Assembly (NCBI GenBank): GCA_903824675.1
Contig: CAIJXV010000105.1
Location: 1-64,000, forward strand
Length of the DNA stretch: 64,000 nt
Origin: an uncultured bacterium
GTDB taxonomy: Bacteria; Verrucomicrobiota; Kiritimatiellia; CAIKKV01; CAIJXV01
Reading direction: 5' to 3'
In this document: one piece after another, positions 9,470 to 19,386 of the stretch
How the letters are laid out: the number at the start of each line of letters is the position of its first letter
Numbering within the stretch: the first letter of the stretch is position 1
Position numbers and translations under genes: made by a program
The notes under the pieces: model-generated
The model's database searches: none
Told to the model about the DNA's origin: nothing
The model's input: the letters and a program-made list of their open reading frames with translations, nothing else

Positions 9470-9644
9470 GATGTTTTTTCATACCCCGTCGCAACACTAA
9501 AACTGTCATGAGCGCACGGCTGTGTTGCTGAAGGCGTTCGGCCGGAGTTTTACGGCGATTGGCGACCAAAAGAGACACATCAATGCCAAAATCCTTGGCT
9601 TGCTCCCAAGCGGATTTGAGGGTCTTTCCCGGTGCACATTTCAT
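9462..9644 (-). CDS. Small protein paired with the nucleotidyltransferase
   Basis: A 60-residue basic protein overlapping the downstream nucleotidyltransferase by 8 bp. It contains 'RKTPAERLQQHSRAL', a pattern I associate with short proteins encoded just upstream of nucleotidyltransferase-fold genes in planctomycete and verrucomicrobial genomes. I chose the ATG at 9644; a TTG at 9680 in the same frame would give 72 residues, but neither has a convincing ribosome site. A partner or antitoxin role is inferred from gene order only. Confidence 0.55.
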   Translation of the reverse strand: MKCAPGKTLKSAWEQAKDFGIDVSLLVANRRKTPAERLQQHSRALMTVLVLRRGMKKHHG

Positions 9645-9685
9645 AGCTGGAAGAGTACTAACGCGCCGTAATGGGGACAAGTGAA

Positions 9686-11038
9686 TTAATACACATAATC
9701 CACTTGCACATTGAAATGCCGCGACATGCCGGGGCCATCCAGAAACGGATCGCCGGTTTCCGTTAAAAACCGATCCAGTCGGCGGCTCAATTCGGTACGG
9801 AGTCCGACGGAGCCGGGATCATCGGCCAAATTGTGCATTTGCCAGGGATCGGTCTCGTTGTCGTACAGCATCCAGCAGGACCGATCGGTCCGTTCGGCAT
9901 AGGTGTGGCGGGTCGTTCGTAAGCCTCGCCATTCGGGAATGGGAAAGTCCGGACGAAAAACATATTTATTGTAAAAAGCGATGAAAACCGAATCGGGTTC
10001 GGAGGGCGGGTTTTGTCCCCGGAGCCAGGGAGTGACATTAACGCCTTCGAAAGTGGAAGGCGCTTCCCACCCGAGAAGTCCCGACACCGTGGGGAGCAGA
10101 TCGACTGATCCAATCGGGGTGGTACAGACCTGGTTTTTCGGCAGGCCGGCAGGCCAGCGCAGGAGGAGCGGAACCTGAATGGATTCTTCGAATGGAACAC
10201 ATTTGTAGAGCAGACCTTGGGACCACATCATGTCGCCATGATCGGACGTGAAGATCACCAACGTGTTATCGGCGATGCCGAGATGGTCGAGTTCGGCCAG
10301 GAGTCGGCCCAACTGGTCATCCAGCGAGGTGATCATCGCATAATAATCGCGGGTGGTGGGCAAATGCGACCACTTGGGATCCAACGATTCGCGGGGAATG
10401 GGTTTGCAGTTGGGACGCAGATGAAGTTTTTCCGGATCGTAAAGAGCACGGTATTTTTCGGGAACATAGCAGTAGTCGTTATGCGGGGGGCCCCAGGAGA
10501 GGGCCAGGCAGAAAGGCGTTTGGCGGGTATGCTGTTGCCGGATAAAATCCAGGGCGAGATCGGTTTGAATCTCGGGTTCATAGCCGGATCGGTGGATCAA
10601 CTCTGGGGTATCGAGGTAATATTTCGTGTCGAAATAATCATGATGGGCATTATACGCGGCCCAGAAATCGTCGAAGCCGAGTCGATCCGGGCCCGGTGGC
10701 GTGAAGCGATCCCGCGGGCCGGCATCCATATGCCACTTACCGATGTAACCGGTGGCATACCCGTGCGATTTGGCTAACGTGCCGAGGGAAGGGAGATCGG
10801 TGCGGACGGGAACATCATTGAAAAGGAGCCGATGAGTGGTGGGGTAAGTTCCGGTAAACATCGTCGCGCGGTTGGGACTGCAAATGGGACAATTGGCGTA
10901 ATGGCGGGAGCCACGAACGCCTTCCGCAGCGAGGCGGTCCATGACCGGGGTGAGAATATCAGGATTCCCGGCACAGTGCATGTCCATGCCGCGCATCTGG
11001 TCGGCGAACACGAAAAGAATATTGGGTTGGGCTGGCAT
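9686..11038 (-). CDS. Type I formylglycine-dependent sulfatase
   Basis: A 450-residue arylsulfatase-family (S1) enzyme that would hydrolyse sulfate esters from carbohydrates. The sulfatase signature C-x-P-x-R is intact: CSPNR at 53-57, with C53 the residue converted to formylglycine. Metal ligands are expected from 'FADQMRG' (11-17) and from 'FTSDHGDMMW' in the middle of the chain; 'GKWHMDAG' supplies the usual Lys and His. No signal peptide is visible, so it appears cytoplasmic unless the start is wrong, which is unusual for a polysaccharide sulfatase. No maturase gene is present in the window. It is divergent from the GH-like gene that follows, and the two may share substrates and control. 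Confidence 0.9.
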   Translation of the reverse strand: MPAQPNILFVFADQMRGMDMHCAGNPDILTPVMDRLAAEGVRGSRHYANCPICSPNRATMFTGTYPTTHRLLFNDVPVRTDLPSLGTLAKSHGYATGYIGKWHMDAGPRDRFTPPGPDRLGFDDFWAAYNAHHDYFDTKYYLDTPELIHRSGYEPEIQTDLALDFIRQQHTRQTPFCLALSWGPPHNDYCYVPEKYRALYDPEKLHLRPNCKPIPRESLDPKWSHLPTTRDYYAMITSLDDQLGRLLAELDHLGIADNTLVIFTSDHGDMMWSQGLLYKCVPFEESIQVPLLLRWPAGLPKNQVCTTPIGSVDLLPTVSGLLGWEAPSTFEGVNVTPWLRGQNPPSEPDSVFIAFYNKYVFRPDFPIPEWRGLRTTRHTYAERTDRSCWMLYDNETDPWQMHNLADDPGSVGLRTELSRRLDRFLTETGDPFLDGPGMSRHFNVQVDYVY

Positions 11039-11189
11039 GCCGCAGGATTTTGCCTGAAATGGCGGGGAGAGCGCAATGAATTATTTGGCGTGCGATGAAA
11101 TAAGCGAATAAATGAATTGCTCCTCGTCTTCGTGATCCTTAGAGTTTGGCACTGAATCATTCAAACCGCACACAGACGGGAGAAACCGC

Positions 11190-13085
11190 ATGAGTTCCCT
11201 TCAACGGTCTGGTTCCCAAAAGGGACAACACCCCCTCCATCTCGAAAACGCGTTGCTGCGACTCACCATAGGCTCCGCCCCGGGATCGATTCTTCTAGAG
11301 GATCGCAAGCGACAAACCCGCTGGCGTATGGATCCCCCCACCTATACTCGCGCAGCCGATCCGGTTCCGCGCTACGCTCTTCCGCGGCCACAGGTTTTTC
11401 GCGACGGCGATGCGTTGGTCTCGACCTATTTTCCCCAGGAGGGCGCGATCCAGATCCGTTGGGAATTGGGTCAAGACCATGTCAAGGTGCGCCTGATGGG
11501 CGCGTCGCTTCAAATGGACAGCATCGATTTGCCGGGAATTTTCCGGCCCCTGCGCGGGCGCGCACAACTGTTGATTCCCACCTATCAAGGCGTGCTCTAC
11601 CGGGGCGGAGACGAACCGTGGGAGGATATTCAGTTTGCCGGCGGACATTCCCGATTGAGTTTAAGCCTGCTGGCCATTATAGGTGCAAAGTCGGCCCTGA
11701 TGTATACGGCTGAAACGCCGACCGATTGGTGTGGTCGCTTTGGCGAAGATGCCGTCGGCCCTTTTGCCACCCTTCAGATGGAACGATGTGCCGTCCACGG
11801 CTGGTATGAGCGCGAAGTCCGTCTCTATCCCGTTCCCGCCGATATCACGTCCATTGCCCTGCGTTATCGCCGACGGGTTCAGGAACGCAACGAGTTTGTG
11901 AGTTGGGATGAAAAGATCGAACGCAAACCGATCCTGAAAAATCTTTTTGGTGCCTGCATGGCTTTTACCGGCTACAACAAGGCGAACGGCATCGATTACG
12001 CGGCCAGTGCCCGACGCATGTACGAATACGGGTTCAAGCGCGTTCTGTATTATCCCGTTCGCATGTGCAATTACTCCCTGAACTTCCTCATGGGCGGCGA
12101 TCAACCGATCTGGCTCAGCGACCGGGAAATTGCCCGGATGCACCAGGTGCCGGGCGCCCTGGTCGCTCCGTGGGGCTGGTATTTCGAGGGGCTGGACGAC
12201 CATTCTCCCCGGATGCAACGCCTGTTCAAGCATAACGCCGACGGGGCTTGCCACGACGGATGGCGCATTGAGGAGAAACAGTGGAAACACGTCTGCACCC
12301 CCTATCAAGCCGAAGAAAGTAAGCGACGGTTCAGGGGCGATATGAAGGCCATGGATTGGATTCATTATGATGTCAGCGCCACCCAGCTCGGGCAAACCCC
12401 CTGTTTCCGCACCGATCACGCACTCCATGACAACCAACCGATCGGGCGACGCGAGGATATGCTCTGGATCCGACGGCTGATGAGCCCGGAAACCAATGGG
12501 AATCGAATCGTTTCCAGTGAAGGGTTTGCCGACCGGTATACGCCCAGTTATGATATCGGCTCGACCAAGCTCATGGTTGATCCCCGAAACCCCCGGGCGA
12601 TTCCGGTTCCCTTGACCGGCTTGGTATTCCACGATTCCACCATCCATGACTGGTGGGAGCTCCATAATTACAATCCTTCGCCCTGTTGGGGGATTAGTTT
12701 CAGCCGGTTTGGAGCTGTGGGTAATGGATGGGGTGCCCGCAAAGCCGCGCAGGATGCGCTCTACGGATGCCCCCCGAATGTCTTTCCCTTCGGGCGGCAA
12801 TACGGATGGACCGATGTCGCTTCCCGGCGCACCTTTTCTTATCAACTGCATTTCGAAGACCAGGCGGTCCAGGATGCACTGGCGCTGGCCTTACCCGTTG
12901 CCAACTTGCACGCGCAAATCGGGCGCTGTGCGATGACCTCCTTTGAATTTCTAAGTGAGGATGGGTTACTGCAATCCACCCGCTTCAGCGATGGTACCCG
13001 GATCATTGCCAATCTGGGTGATCATCCTTGCGAAGCTCCGCGGTTGGGGGTGTTATCCGCTAATCAGTGGAAAAAGATTCGGTAA
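11190..13085 (+). CDS. Putative glycoside hydrolase-like protein (resembles DUF5696-type)
   Basis: A 631-residue protein without a signal peptide. The N-terminal 230 residues are strand-rich, as in the beta-sandwich of many glycosidases; the central part looks like a TIM barrel ('FKRVLYYPVRMCNYS', 'GALVAPWGWYFEG', 'DWIHYDVSATQLG', 'RIVSSEGFAD'); the C-terminus has a beta domain. The run of Trp, Tyr, Asp and Glu at strand ends resembles GH101/DUF5696-like proteins, but I cannot name the catalytic pair. It starts 151 bp from the divergently transcribed sulfatase, suggesting joint use on a sulfated glycan. Confidence 0.6.
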   Translation: MSSLQRSGSQKGQHPLHLENALLRLTIGSAPGSILLEDRKRQTRWRMDPPTYTRAADPVPRYALPRPQVFRDGDALVSTYFPQEGAIQIRWELGQDHVKVRLMGASLQMDSIDLPGIFRPLRGRAQLLIPTYQGVLYRGGDEPWEDIQFAGGHSRLSLSLLAIIGAKSALMYTAETPTDWCGRFGEDAVGPFATLQMERCAVHGWYEREVRLYPVPADITSIALRYRRRVQERNEFVSWDEKIERKPILKNLFGACMAFTGYNKANGIDYAASARRMYEYGFKRVLYYPVRMCNYSLNFLMGGDQPIWLSDREIARMHQVPGALVAPWGWYFEGLDDHSPRMQRLFKHNADGACHDGWRIEEKQWKHVCTPYQAEESKRRFRGDMKAMDWIHYDVSATQLGQTPCFRTDHALHDNQPIGRREDMLWIRRLMSPETNGNRIVSSEGFADRYTPSYDIGSTKLMVDPRNPRAIPVPLTGLVFHDSTIHDWWELHNYNPSPCWGISFSRFGAVGNGWGARKAAQDALYGCPPNVFPFGRQYGWTDVASRRTFSYQLHFEDQAVQDALALALPVANLHAQIGRCAMTSFEFLSEDGLLQSTRFSDGTRIIANLGDHPCEAPRLGVLSANQWKKIR

Positions 13086-13122
13086 ACTGACCGATCACAC
13101 AAATCAGAATGGAGAGCGCCGC

Positions 13123-13146
13123 GCCTGCCCTGAGCTTGGCGAAGGG
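13123..13146. repeat. Short 'CCTGAGCTTGGCGAAGG' repeat
   Basis: The intergenic segment between the GH-like gene and the cusA 3' end contains CTGCCCTGAGCTTGGCGAAG, a variant of the short inverted repeat (CCCTTCG..AAGCTCAGGG) common between genes in many bacterial genomes. It lies where two convergent transcripts end. Confidence 0.45.
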
Positions 13147-13158
13147 GCTGTCAACGCC

Positions 13159-15159
13159 TCAACCCGGACTTGACGGGGGATTCGTTGCAGTCGGTTCGGA
13201 TGAATGAAAACCATTGCGTTTCAATTGCCGGGATCGCCAGAGCAGGTAGATGGCAGGGTAAACCAGCAATTCCATCAGAAATGAGGTCCAAAGTCCGCCG
13301 ACCATCGGGGCGGCGACCCGTTTCATCAAATCCGCCCCGGTGCCGGTTGACCACATGATGGGCATCAAACCCATGGAGGCTGCCGCAACGGTCATCATTT
13401 TTGGGCGAATCCGTTTTACGGCGCCATGAATAATAGCCTCATGAAGGTCCGCCTGATTGCGCAGCAGGCCCTTCTGCCTGGCATCCTCATACGATAAATC
13501 CAAAAACAGCAGCATGAACACTCCGGTCTCGGCATCGAGTCCCATCAAGGCGATCATGCCCACCCAGGCGGCGATAGAGACATTGTAACCCAATAGATAC
13601 ATCAACCAAACCGCTCCCACAATCGAGAAAGGGACCGCCAACATGACAACCAGTGCCTTGAAGGCGGAGCGGGTGCTCATATACAACAGCAAGAAAATCA
13701 ACAACAAGGTTATGGGAATGACCACTTTTAAACGTTCCCGAACGCGCATCATGTTTTCGTATTGGCCGCTCCAGGTCAGCGAATAACCGGTGGGCAGCGT
13801 CAATTGGCGGGCGACGGCTTGCTTGGCATCCGCCACGTATCCGCCGATATCGCGACCGGAGATGTCCACGTAAACATAGCCGGCCAGCATGCCGTTTTCA
13901 TCGCGAATCATGGCGGGCCCGTTGACCAGTGAAATTTCGGCGAGTTCGGACAGGGGAATCTGGATAACCTTTTCACTCCCGCGCATCGTCCGTGCGGTCA
14001 CCAAAACGCGCTGAAGTTGATCGAGGTCGGTGCGCAAATCCCGCGGGTAACGGAGGTTGATGCTATACCTTTCTCGGCCTTCGATGGTGGTCGTGATCGT
14101 CTCGCCGCCGATGGCGGTCATGATAACGCTTTGCAGATCATCGATCGTCAGTCCGTAGCGGGCCAGAGCTTTGCGATCGGGTGTGATGTCGACGAAATAC
14201 CCGCCCGAGGAGCGCTCGGCGAAAATGCTACGCGTGCCGGGAATGGGGCGAAGGATGGTTTCAATCTGTGCTCCAATGCGTTGGATTTCATCAAGACTTG
14301 AGCCGAAGACTTTAATGCCAATCGGGGTGCGTACGCCGGTGGTGAGCATGTCGATCCGGCCCTTGATCGGCATCGTCCAAGCGTTGACACAGCCGGGAAT
14401 TTGCAGGGCCTGGTCCATTTCAGTGGTGAGATCTTCCCATGAGATATGCTCCGGCCAGAGGTGGCCAAGGAGAAGGCGGAAGGGTTTCGGCCAGGTGGAG
14501 AAGACGCGGGGTTTGGCACGCCACTGGTCTGTGGGTTTAAGGACGATGGTGGTTTCCATCATGGAAAACGGAGCGGGATCGGTCGAACTATCGATCCGAC
14601 CGGCCTTCCCGAAAACCGACACCACTTCAGGGAATGAGCGGATAATACGGTCCTGCGTTTCCATCAGCCGTCGGGCCTCGGTCACCGAAATGCCGGGGAG
14701 GGTGGTGGGCATGTAGAGGAGGGTTTCTTCATTCAACGGCGGCATGAATTCGCTGCCGAGTTTGAAATAGAGGGGAAGGGTGCTAACCACCACTGCAAGG
14801 GCCACCGCGATCACGGTTTTCGGCCAACGCAACACCAGCCGGCAGGGTTTCTCATAGAGCCAGAATAGGATACGACTGATCGGATGTTTCTCTTCCTTAT
14901 AATAGTTCCCGACGAAAACCGAGCTGAAGAGTCCTGCCAGCCAGCGGGGGCGGAAGCGGAACGGGTCCATCCGCGTGAACAGCATTCGTATGGCCGGATC
15001 GAGCGTCACCGCCAATAGGGCGGCCAAGCCGATGGCCAGCGTTTTGGTATACGCCAGCGGCTTGAATAAGCGTCCTTCCTGATCCACCAGCGTGAAGACC
15101 GGGAGGAAAGCAACGGCGATGACCAGCAGGGAGAAAAATACCGAGGGACCGACTTCCAT
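13159..15159 (-). CDS. cusA: CusA-type heavy-metal RND efflux pump, C-terminal part
   Basis: A 666-residue fragment covering the rest of a CusA/CzcA family inner-membrane pump. It begins exactly at the conserved 'EVGPSVFFSLLVIAVAFLPV' segment (TM5) and continues through the second periplasmic half to the last membrane helices. The ATG used here is simply the Met at the break, not a natural start. The N-terminal half lies upstream in another frame (see next entry). Compared with CusA, roughly 20-26 residues between 'KKLE' and 'EVGP' are missing, and a length of 1 modulo 3 must be added to restore the frame. Either the gene is broken or the assembly lost a short segment. Confidence 0.8.
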   Translation of the reverse strand: MEVGPSVFFSLLVIAVAFLPVFTLVDQEGRLFKPLAYTKTLAIGLAALLAVTLDPAIRMLFTRMDPFRFRPRWLAGLFSSVFVGNYYKEEKHPISRILFWLYEKPCRLVLRWPKTVIAVALAVVVSTLPLYFKLGSEFMPPLNEETLLYMPTTLPGISVTEARRLMETQDRIIRSFPEVVSVFGKAGRIDSSTDPAPFSMMETTIVLKPTDQWRAKPRVFSTWPKPFRLLLGHLWPEHISWEDLTTEMDQALQIPGCVNAWTMPIKGRIDMLTTGVRTPIGIKVFGSSLDEIQRIGAQIETILRPIPGTRSIFAERSSGGYFVDITPDRKALARYGLTIDDLQSVIMTAIGGETITTTIEGRERYSINLRYPRDLRTDLDQLQRVLVTARTMRGSEKVIQIPLSELAEISLVNGPAMIRDENGMLAGYVYVDISGRDIGGYVADAKQAVARQLTLPTGYSLTWSGQYENMMRVRERLKVVIPITLLLIFLLLYMSTRSAFKALVVMLAVPFSIVGAVWLMYLLGYNVSIAAWVGMIALMGLDAETGVFMLLFLDLSYEDARQKGLLRNQADLHEAIIHGAVKRIRPKMMTVAAASMGLMPIMWSTGTGADLMKRVAAPMVGGLWTSFLMELLVYPAIYLLWRSRQLKRNGFHSSEPTATNPPSSPG

Positions 15160-16448
15160 AACTCAAGTTTCTTGTAAGCATTTTCCACCTCGACAATCGC
15201 GCCGTCGACCAATACGCCGATCGAAATGGCTATTCCTGCCAGGCTCATGATGTTGGAGGAAATCCCCATCAGGTACATCGGGATAAAACACAGGAAGACC
15301 GAGACGGGAATCGTGAGGATGGGAACGATAGCCGAGGGGAGATGCCAGAGAAACAAGAGAATCACCAGACTGACGATGATCATTTCCAGAACCAGCTCGC
15401 TCTTTAAGTTGGCGATGGATTTTTCAATCAAGGTGGAACGATCGTAGGTGATAACGGCCTCGACCCCTTCGGGCATGGAGGATTTCAGTTCGGCTAATTT
15501 GGTCTTCACCCGTTGAATCACATTCAGCGCGTTTTCGCCGTGGCGCATGACCACCACACCCCCGACGGCATCGCCTTGTCCATTTAAGTCGGAGATGCCC
15601 CGCCGCAGTTGTGGCCCCATTTGGATCGTTGCCACATTGCCCAACGTGACCGGGGTTCCCTGCCGGCCCGTTTTAACAACGACATCGTTAAGCGCCGCGG
15701 GGTCCTTGATATAACCACGGCCCCGAACCATGTATTCCCGTCCACCCCACTCCATGAGGCGGCCGCCGATTTCATTGTTGCTCTTGCGGATGGCATCCGC
15801 CACTTCCAGCACCGACAATCCATAACTTTGGAGTTGAACCGGATCCAGAGTCACCTGGTATTGTTTCTGAAAACCGCCGATGCCCGCCACTTCCGCGACA
15901 CCGGGGACACTTTGAAGAGCATATCGCAAAGACCAGTCCTGATAACTGCGCAATTCAGTCAGGCTGTGTTTCCCGCTTTTATCCACCAACGCGTACTGAA
16001 ACACCCAGCCGACGCCGGTCGCATCCGGGCCGAGCTGGGGGGTGACTCCGGTCGGGAGGCTGCCGGATAATTTTTGAAGATATTCGAGTACCCGGCTCCG
16101 GGCCCAATAGATGTCCGTCCCGTCCTGGAAGATAACGTAGACGTAACTGAACCCAAAATCGCTGAATCCGCGAATCGCCTTAACCTTGGGCGCCCCCAGC
16201 AACGCGGAGATGATCGGGTACGTGACCTGATCCTCCATGATGTCCGGACTGCGATCCCATTTGGTATAGACGATCACCTGAGTGTCGCTGAGATCCGGAA
16301 TGGCGTCGAGCGGCATGTTTTTCATCGCGTAAACAGAATATGCGATGGCGGCCGCGACCAGGCCGATTACCAGAAACCGGTTAGCCGCGCTGAACGCGAT
16401 GATCCGATGGATGATCGATGGCCGGACCGATGATTCATTGAGAAGCAT
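15160..16448 (-). CDS. cusA: CusA-type heavy-metal RND efflux pump, N-terminal part (frameshifted)
   Basis: The first roughly 429 residues of a CusA family proton/metal antiporter. It starts at an ATG 3 bp after the cusB stop and holds the signal-anchor helix 'RFLVIGLVAAAIAYSVYAM', the N-terminal porter domain ('DLSDTQVIVYTKWDR') and TM2-TM4. The family's proton-relay aspartate is kept in TM4 ('GVLVDGAIVEVEN'). Identity is lost after 'KKLEL' at about 15160; the open frame runs on as out-of-frame sequence to 15006. The second half of the pump is encoded downstream in a different frame. Confidence 0.8.
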
Positions 16449-16451
16449 GGA

Positions 16452-17675
16452 TTATTTCCCGGAAAGCGCTTCCAGTGCGGCTTTCATGGATGACTCGGAA
16501 TCCACTAGGAAATTAGCGGATGTTACAACCGCGTCGCCCGCCTTCAGGCCCCCGAGCAGTTCGAACCAACCCTCGGTGTGGGCGCCCAGTTTGATCTCCG
16601 TCGGCACGAGAGTGCCGGTTTCTGTATCCCGGAAGGCATAGGACCGTTGGCCCGTGCGCATCACGGCGGATTCCGGAATCGCCAGTTGTTCGCCGAGATC
16701 GAAGGCCAGATGCGCGACCCCATACATTTCGGGTTTCAACAATAATTCCGGGTTCGACAATTCCATGCGCACCCGAATCGTCCGGGTCTCGGCATCCAAC
16801 ACGGGCGCGATATAACTGACCGTGCCGGTAAAAGTCTTTTCCGGCACGGCGGACACGGCCAATTCTACAGGCATTCCCATCTTTACAAACGGAAGATCGG
16901 ACTGGAAAATATCCACATCCGCCCAGACTCGGGTCAGGTCGCCCAGTACCAGCAGTTGCTCGCCCGCCATGACTTTGTGCCCGGTGGCAATGTCCCGTTC
17001 AATGATCCACCCACTGGCGGGGGCGACGAGAGTGACGGTCCGTTCAGGCTGACCCGTTTTCGCCAACCGGGCAATCTGTTCGTCCGTGATATCCCAGAGA
17101 ACCAATCGTTGTTTGGCGGCCGCGGCCAATCCCCCATTGTTATTGAGGACGTTCAGATATTCCTGCTGTGCCGACACGAGCATCGGGCTATAAATCGACA
17201 ACAACGGTTCGCCTTGTTTGACATACTGACCGGTTGTTGCGGTGAATAGTTTTTCAACATAACCATCCACTTTGACCGTCACATGATACAGGCCGGTCTC
17301 GTCGACCACGATTCGCGCCGCTGTGCGGATTTCACGGGTGAGATGGCGTTTTTCCACGGTGCCGAGCGTGAGCCCCATGCGGGCGCGGGCCACCGGGGTC
17401 AGTGACACATTCGCCAATCCCGGAAGAGGGGTCTCGCCGCCGGTGATGTTGACCGGGGCCTGTCCGGACGGCAGGGCTTTGGCAAAGGGCACCAACTTCA
17501 TTCCGCAAATCGGACAGTCGCCGGGTTTGTCGGAAACGACCGTTGGATGCATGGGGCAATGGTATTGGGTTGCCGCGCCCAGCTCGAGCGCCTCGCGGCC
17601 GCAGCCCATGGGAATGGTTGCCACAATCGTCGCTGCGCCCAGCACGGTCAGCAGCGCCAGTAAAGGGATTCTCAT
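16452..17675 (-). CDS. cusB: CusB-type periplasmic adaptor (RND efflux membrane fusion protein)
   Basis: A 407-residue membrane fusion protein that links the inner-membrane pump to the outer-membrane channel. After an N-terminal hydrophobic segment it has a heavy-metal-binding domain ('YHCPMHPTVVSDKPGDCPIC', about 38-57, then 'GMKLVPF'), as in CusB/SilB and CzcB relatives, and then the barrel-sandwich hybrid ('VDGYVEKLFTATTGQYVKQG') and beta-barrel domains. Its start overlaps the cusC stop by 4 bp and cusA follows 3 bp downstream. Cu, Ag, Zn or Co export are all possible; the CPMHP/CPICGM domain favours copper or silver but does not prove it. Confidence 0.88.
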   Translation of the reverse strand: MRIPLLALLTVLGAATIVATIPMGCGREALELGAATQYHCPMHPTVVSDKPGDCPICGMKLVPFAKALPSGQAPVNITGGETPLPGLANVSLTPVARARMGLTLGTVEKRHLTREIRTAARIVVDETGLYHVTVKVDGYVEKLFTATTGQYVKQGEPLLSIYSPMLVSAQQEYLNVLNNNGGLAAAAKQRLVLWDITDEQIARLAKTGQPERTVTLVAPASGWIIERDIATGHKVMAGEQLLVLGDLTRVWADVDIFQSDLPFVKMGMPVELAVSAVPEKTFTGTVSYIAPVLDAETRTIRVRMELSNPELLLKPEMYGVAHLAFDLGEQLAIPESAVMRTGQRSYAFRDTETGTLVPTEIKLGAHTEGWFELLGGLKAGDAVVTSANFLVDSESSMKAALEALSGK

Positions 17676-19015
17676 TTGCCGTTTTCTCCGGGATTTTGCG
17701 GCGATTCCAAGTTCACTCCAACCGCCCGCTCGAGGCGGGCAAGTTGGATGCCGATATTTTCTTCAGCTTGGACGGCCATGACCCGAATAGTGAGTAAAAA
17801 CCGCTGGCTTTCAAGATGGTCCATGAAATCCACTTTGCCGGTCTGATAACCGGTTTCACTGGCATTGAAGTGGGCCTCCGCTTGCGGAATGAGCTCGGTT
17901 TTGTAGAGTTCGAGCATGCGCCGGGCGGTTTGTAATTTAAAATGAGCGTCCTGAACATCGCGCGCGCTATTCCGTTCCGCAACCTCGCGGCCTGCCTGGC
18001 TGGAAACCCGCATTTTCTCTGCGTCCCGCACACCGGCTCGATATTTCGCCCGCCAGATGGGCAGTTCCACGCCGATGGAGAACATGACCATGTCATCGCT
18101 CTGGTCGATGTCCCGGTATTCCACTCCAAGCTGGTAGTCCGGCACGGACTCCCGGGCCATCCATTGTTTTTCCAGTTCATATCGGTCGATTTGCGACTGT
18201 GCCGCCTGGACTTCCGGTCGGTGGGTCGCCGCCCGGGCGAATAAACTTTCCAGCGTTTCGCTGAAATCCGTTCTCGGCGGAGACGCAGCCAAATTCAAGG
18301 GCGCATCGGCGCGTCGTTTGAGCAGCGTGTTCAGGTTGCCTTTAAGCGTATTTTCCTGTGCGTCGAGTTCGATCAACCGTTGTTTTAGCAGAGTGATTTC
18401 GGCTTGAGCTTTCAGCACGTCCTGTTGGGTGCGTTCACCGGTCGAGTACATCGTTTCCGCTATTTTCGCCATGCGCTGTAAGACCCGATCTTCTTTTCGG
18501 GTGATACCGATTACTTGCTGAAGGGCATAAAGGTCGAAAAAGCTCTCTTTGACCTTCAGCACGATGTCGCGGGTCAGTGATTCCAGTTCCCAGCGGAGGG
18601 TCTCCGCATCTTTTCGGGCCATCTCTTCCTTGAGACCCCGTTTGCCGAACCAGGGGAATTCCTGTTCCAGCATGAAGCGTTTTTCCGCGGTGTCGGGCCA
18701 GGTGCCGCCATTTGCGCGGTCCATTCCGCTGTATTTAAACATCGGATTGGGCAAGGCCCGCGCCTGGGCCGGCCGTTCGCGCAGCGCCTCTCGCTGGGCA
18801 CGCAGACTTTTGAGCTCCGGGTTGTCGCGCAGCGCCAGGTCGACGGCTTCTGTGAGAGAGAGGCCGGGGGGGGGCGCTGAATCGCCGGCATACCCTACCG
18901 GAACCCACGACAGCAGGGAAACCAGGGACACGAGGATTCCAATGGTCTGACGGTAAATTCCCACACGGGGTGACCGGCAGACCGTTGTGGGAGTTTTTTG
19001 CAAGGGCTTCTCCAC
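17672..19015 (-). CDS. cusC: TolC-family outer-membrane channel (CusC-like)
   Basis: A 447-residue outer-membrane efflux protein with a hydrophobic signal segment ending at 'WVPVGYA' and two TolC repeats of long coiled helices ('LSLTEAVDLALRDNPELKSL' opens the mature protein, a typical OEP start). It overlaps cusB by 4 bp and would complete the tripartite efflux pump. The absence of an evident lipobox distinguishes it from E. coli CusC, a lipoprotein. Confidence 0.85.
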   Translation of the reverse strand: MEKPLQKTPTTVCRSPRVGIYRQTIGILVSLVSLLSWVPVGYAGDSAPPPGLSLTEAVDLALRDNPELKSLRAQREALRERPAQARALPNPMFKYSGMDRANGGTWPDTAEKRFMLEQEFPWFGKRGLKEEMARKDAETLRWELESLTRDIVLKVKESFFDLYALQQVIGITRKEDRVLQRMAKIAETMYSTGERTQQDVLKAQAEITLLKQRLIELDAQENTLKGNLNTLLKRRADAPLNLAASPPRTDFSETLESLFARAATHRPEVQAAQSQIDRYELEKQWMARESVPDYQLGVEYRDIDQSDDMVMFSIGVELPIWRAKYRAGVRDAEKMRVSSQAGREVAERNSARDVQDAHFKLQTARRMLELYKTELIPQAEAHFNASETGYQTGKVDFMDHLESQRFLLTIRVMAVQAEENIGIQLARLERAVGVNLESPQNPGENGK

Positions 19016-19044
19016 GGGTGCTGACTGAAATCCCAGCAGACCGA

Positions 19045-19356
19045 TTATTTTGCGGGCGATGCTACCGGCACCTTATCCAGCGTAATCCCTTCCTTTTCCA
19101 ACAGGGCAATATACTTGGCCGGGTCTTTCTTCACCACACCAATGCACCCTCGACAGCACACGTAGATCCGTTTGCCGTCATAATCCACGAACAGGTTTTT
19201 GTTGATCGGGTTATCGGCCATGATCGGACACAGGGTTTGTTTCTTGAGGGTCTGCGGAACCGCTGCCGTGCTGGCCACCGGAGTTTCGGCCGCAACCGCC
19301 GTTCCCAGAACCATCAGCATCCCTAATGTACACGCCAGAATCGCAATTCTTTTCAT
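19045..19356 (-). CDS. Periplasmic YHS/TRASH-like metal-binding protein
   Basis: A 103-residue protein with a clear signal peptide (residues 1-23, ending 'GTAVAA'). The mature part has one short metal-site pattern: 'LCPIM', then 'NKNLFVDYDGKRIYVCCRGC' and 'KKDPAKYIALL', as in YHS and TRASH-type domains found with copper pumps. The Cys residues would bind a soft metal. It is the first gene of the efflux operon, has a strong ribosome site (AAAGGAG), and probably passes metal to, or buffers it for, the Cus pump. Confidence 0.78.
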   Translation of the reverse strand: MKRIAILACTLGMLMVLGTAVAAETPVASTAAVPQTLKKQTLCPIMADNPINKNLFVDYDGKRIYVCCRGCIGVVKKDPAKYIALLEKEGITLDKVPVASPAK

Positions 19357-19386
19357 AACGCTCCTTTAGTTCTTTTGATGGCTCAA

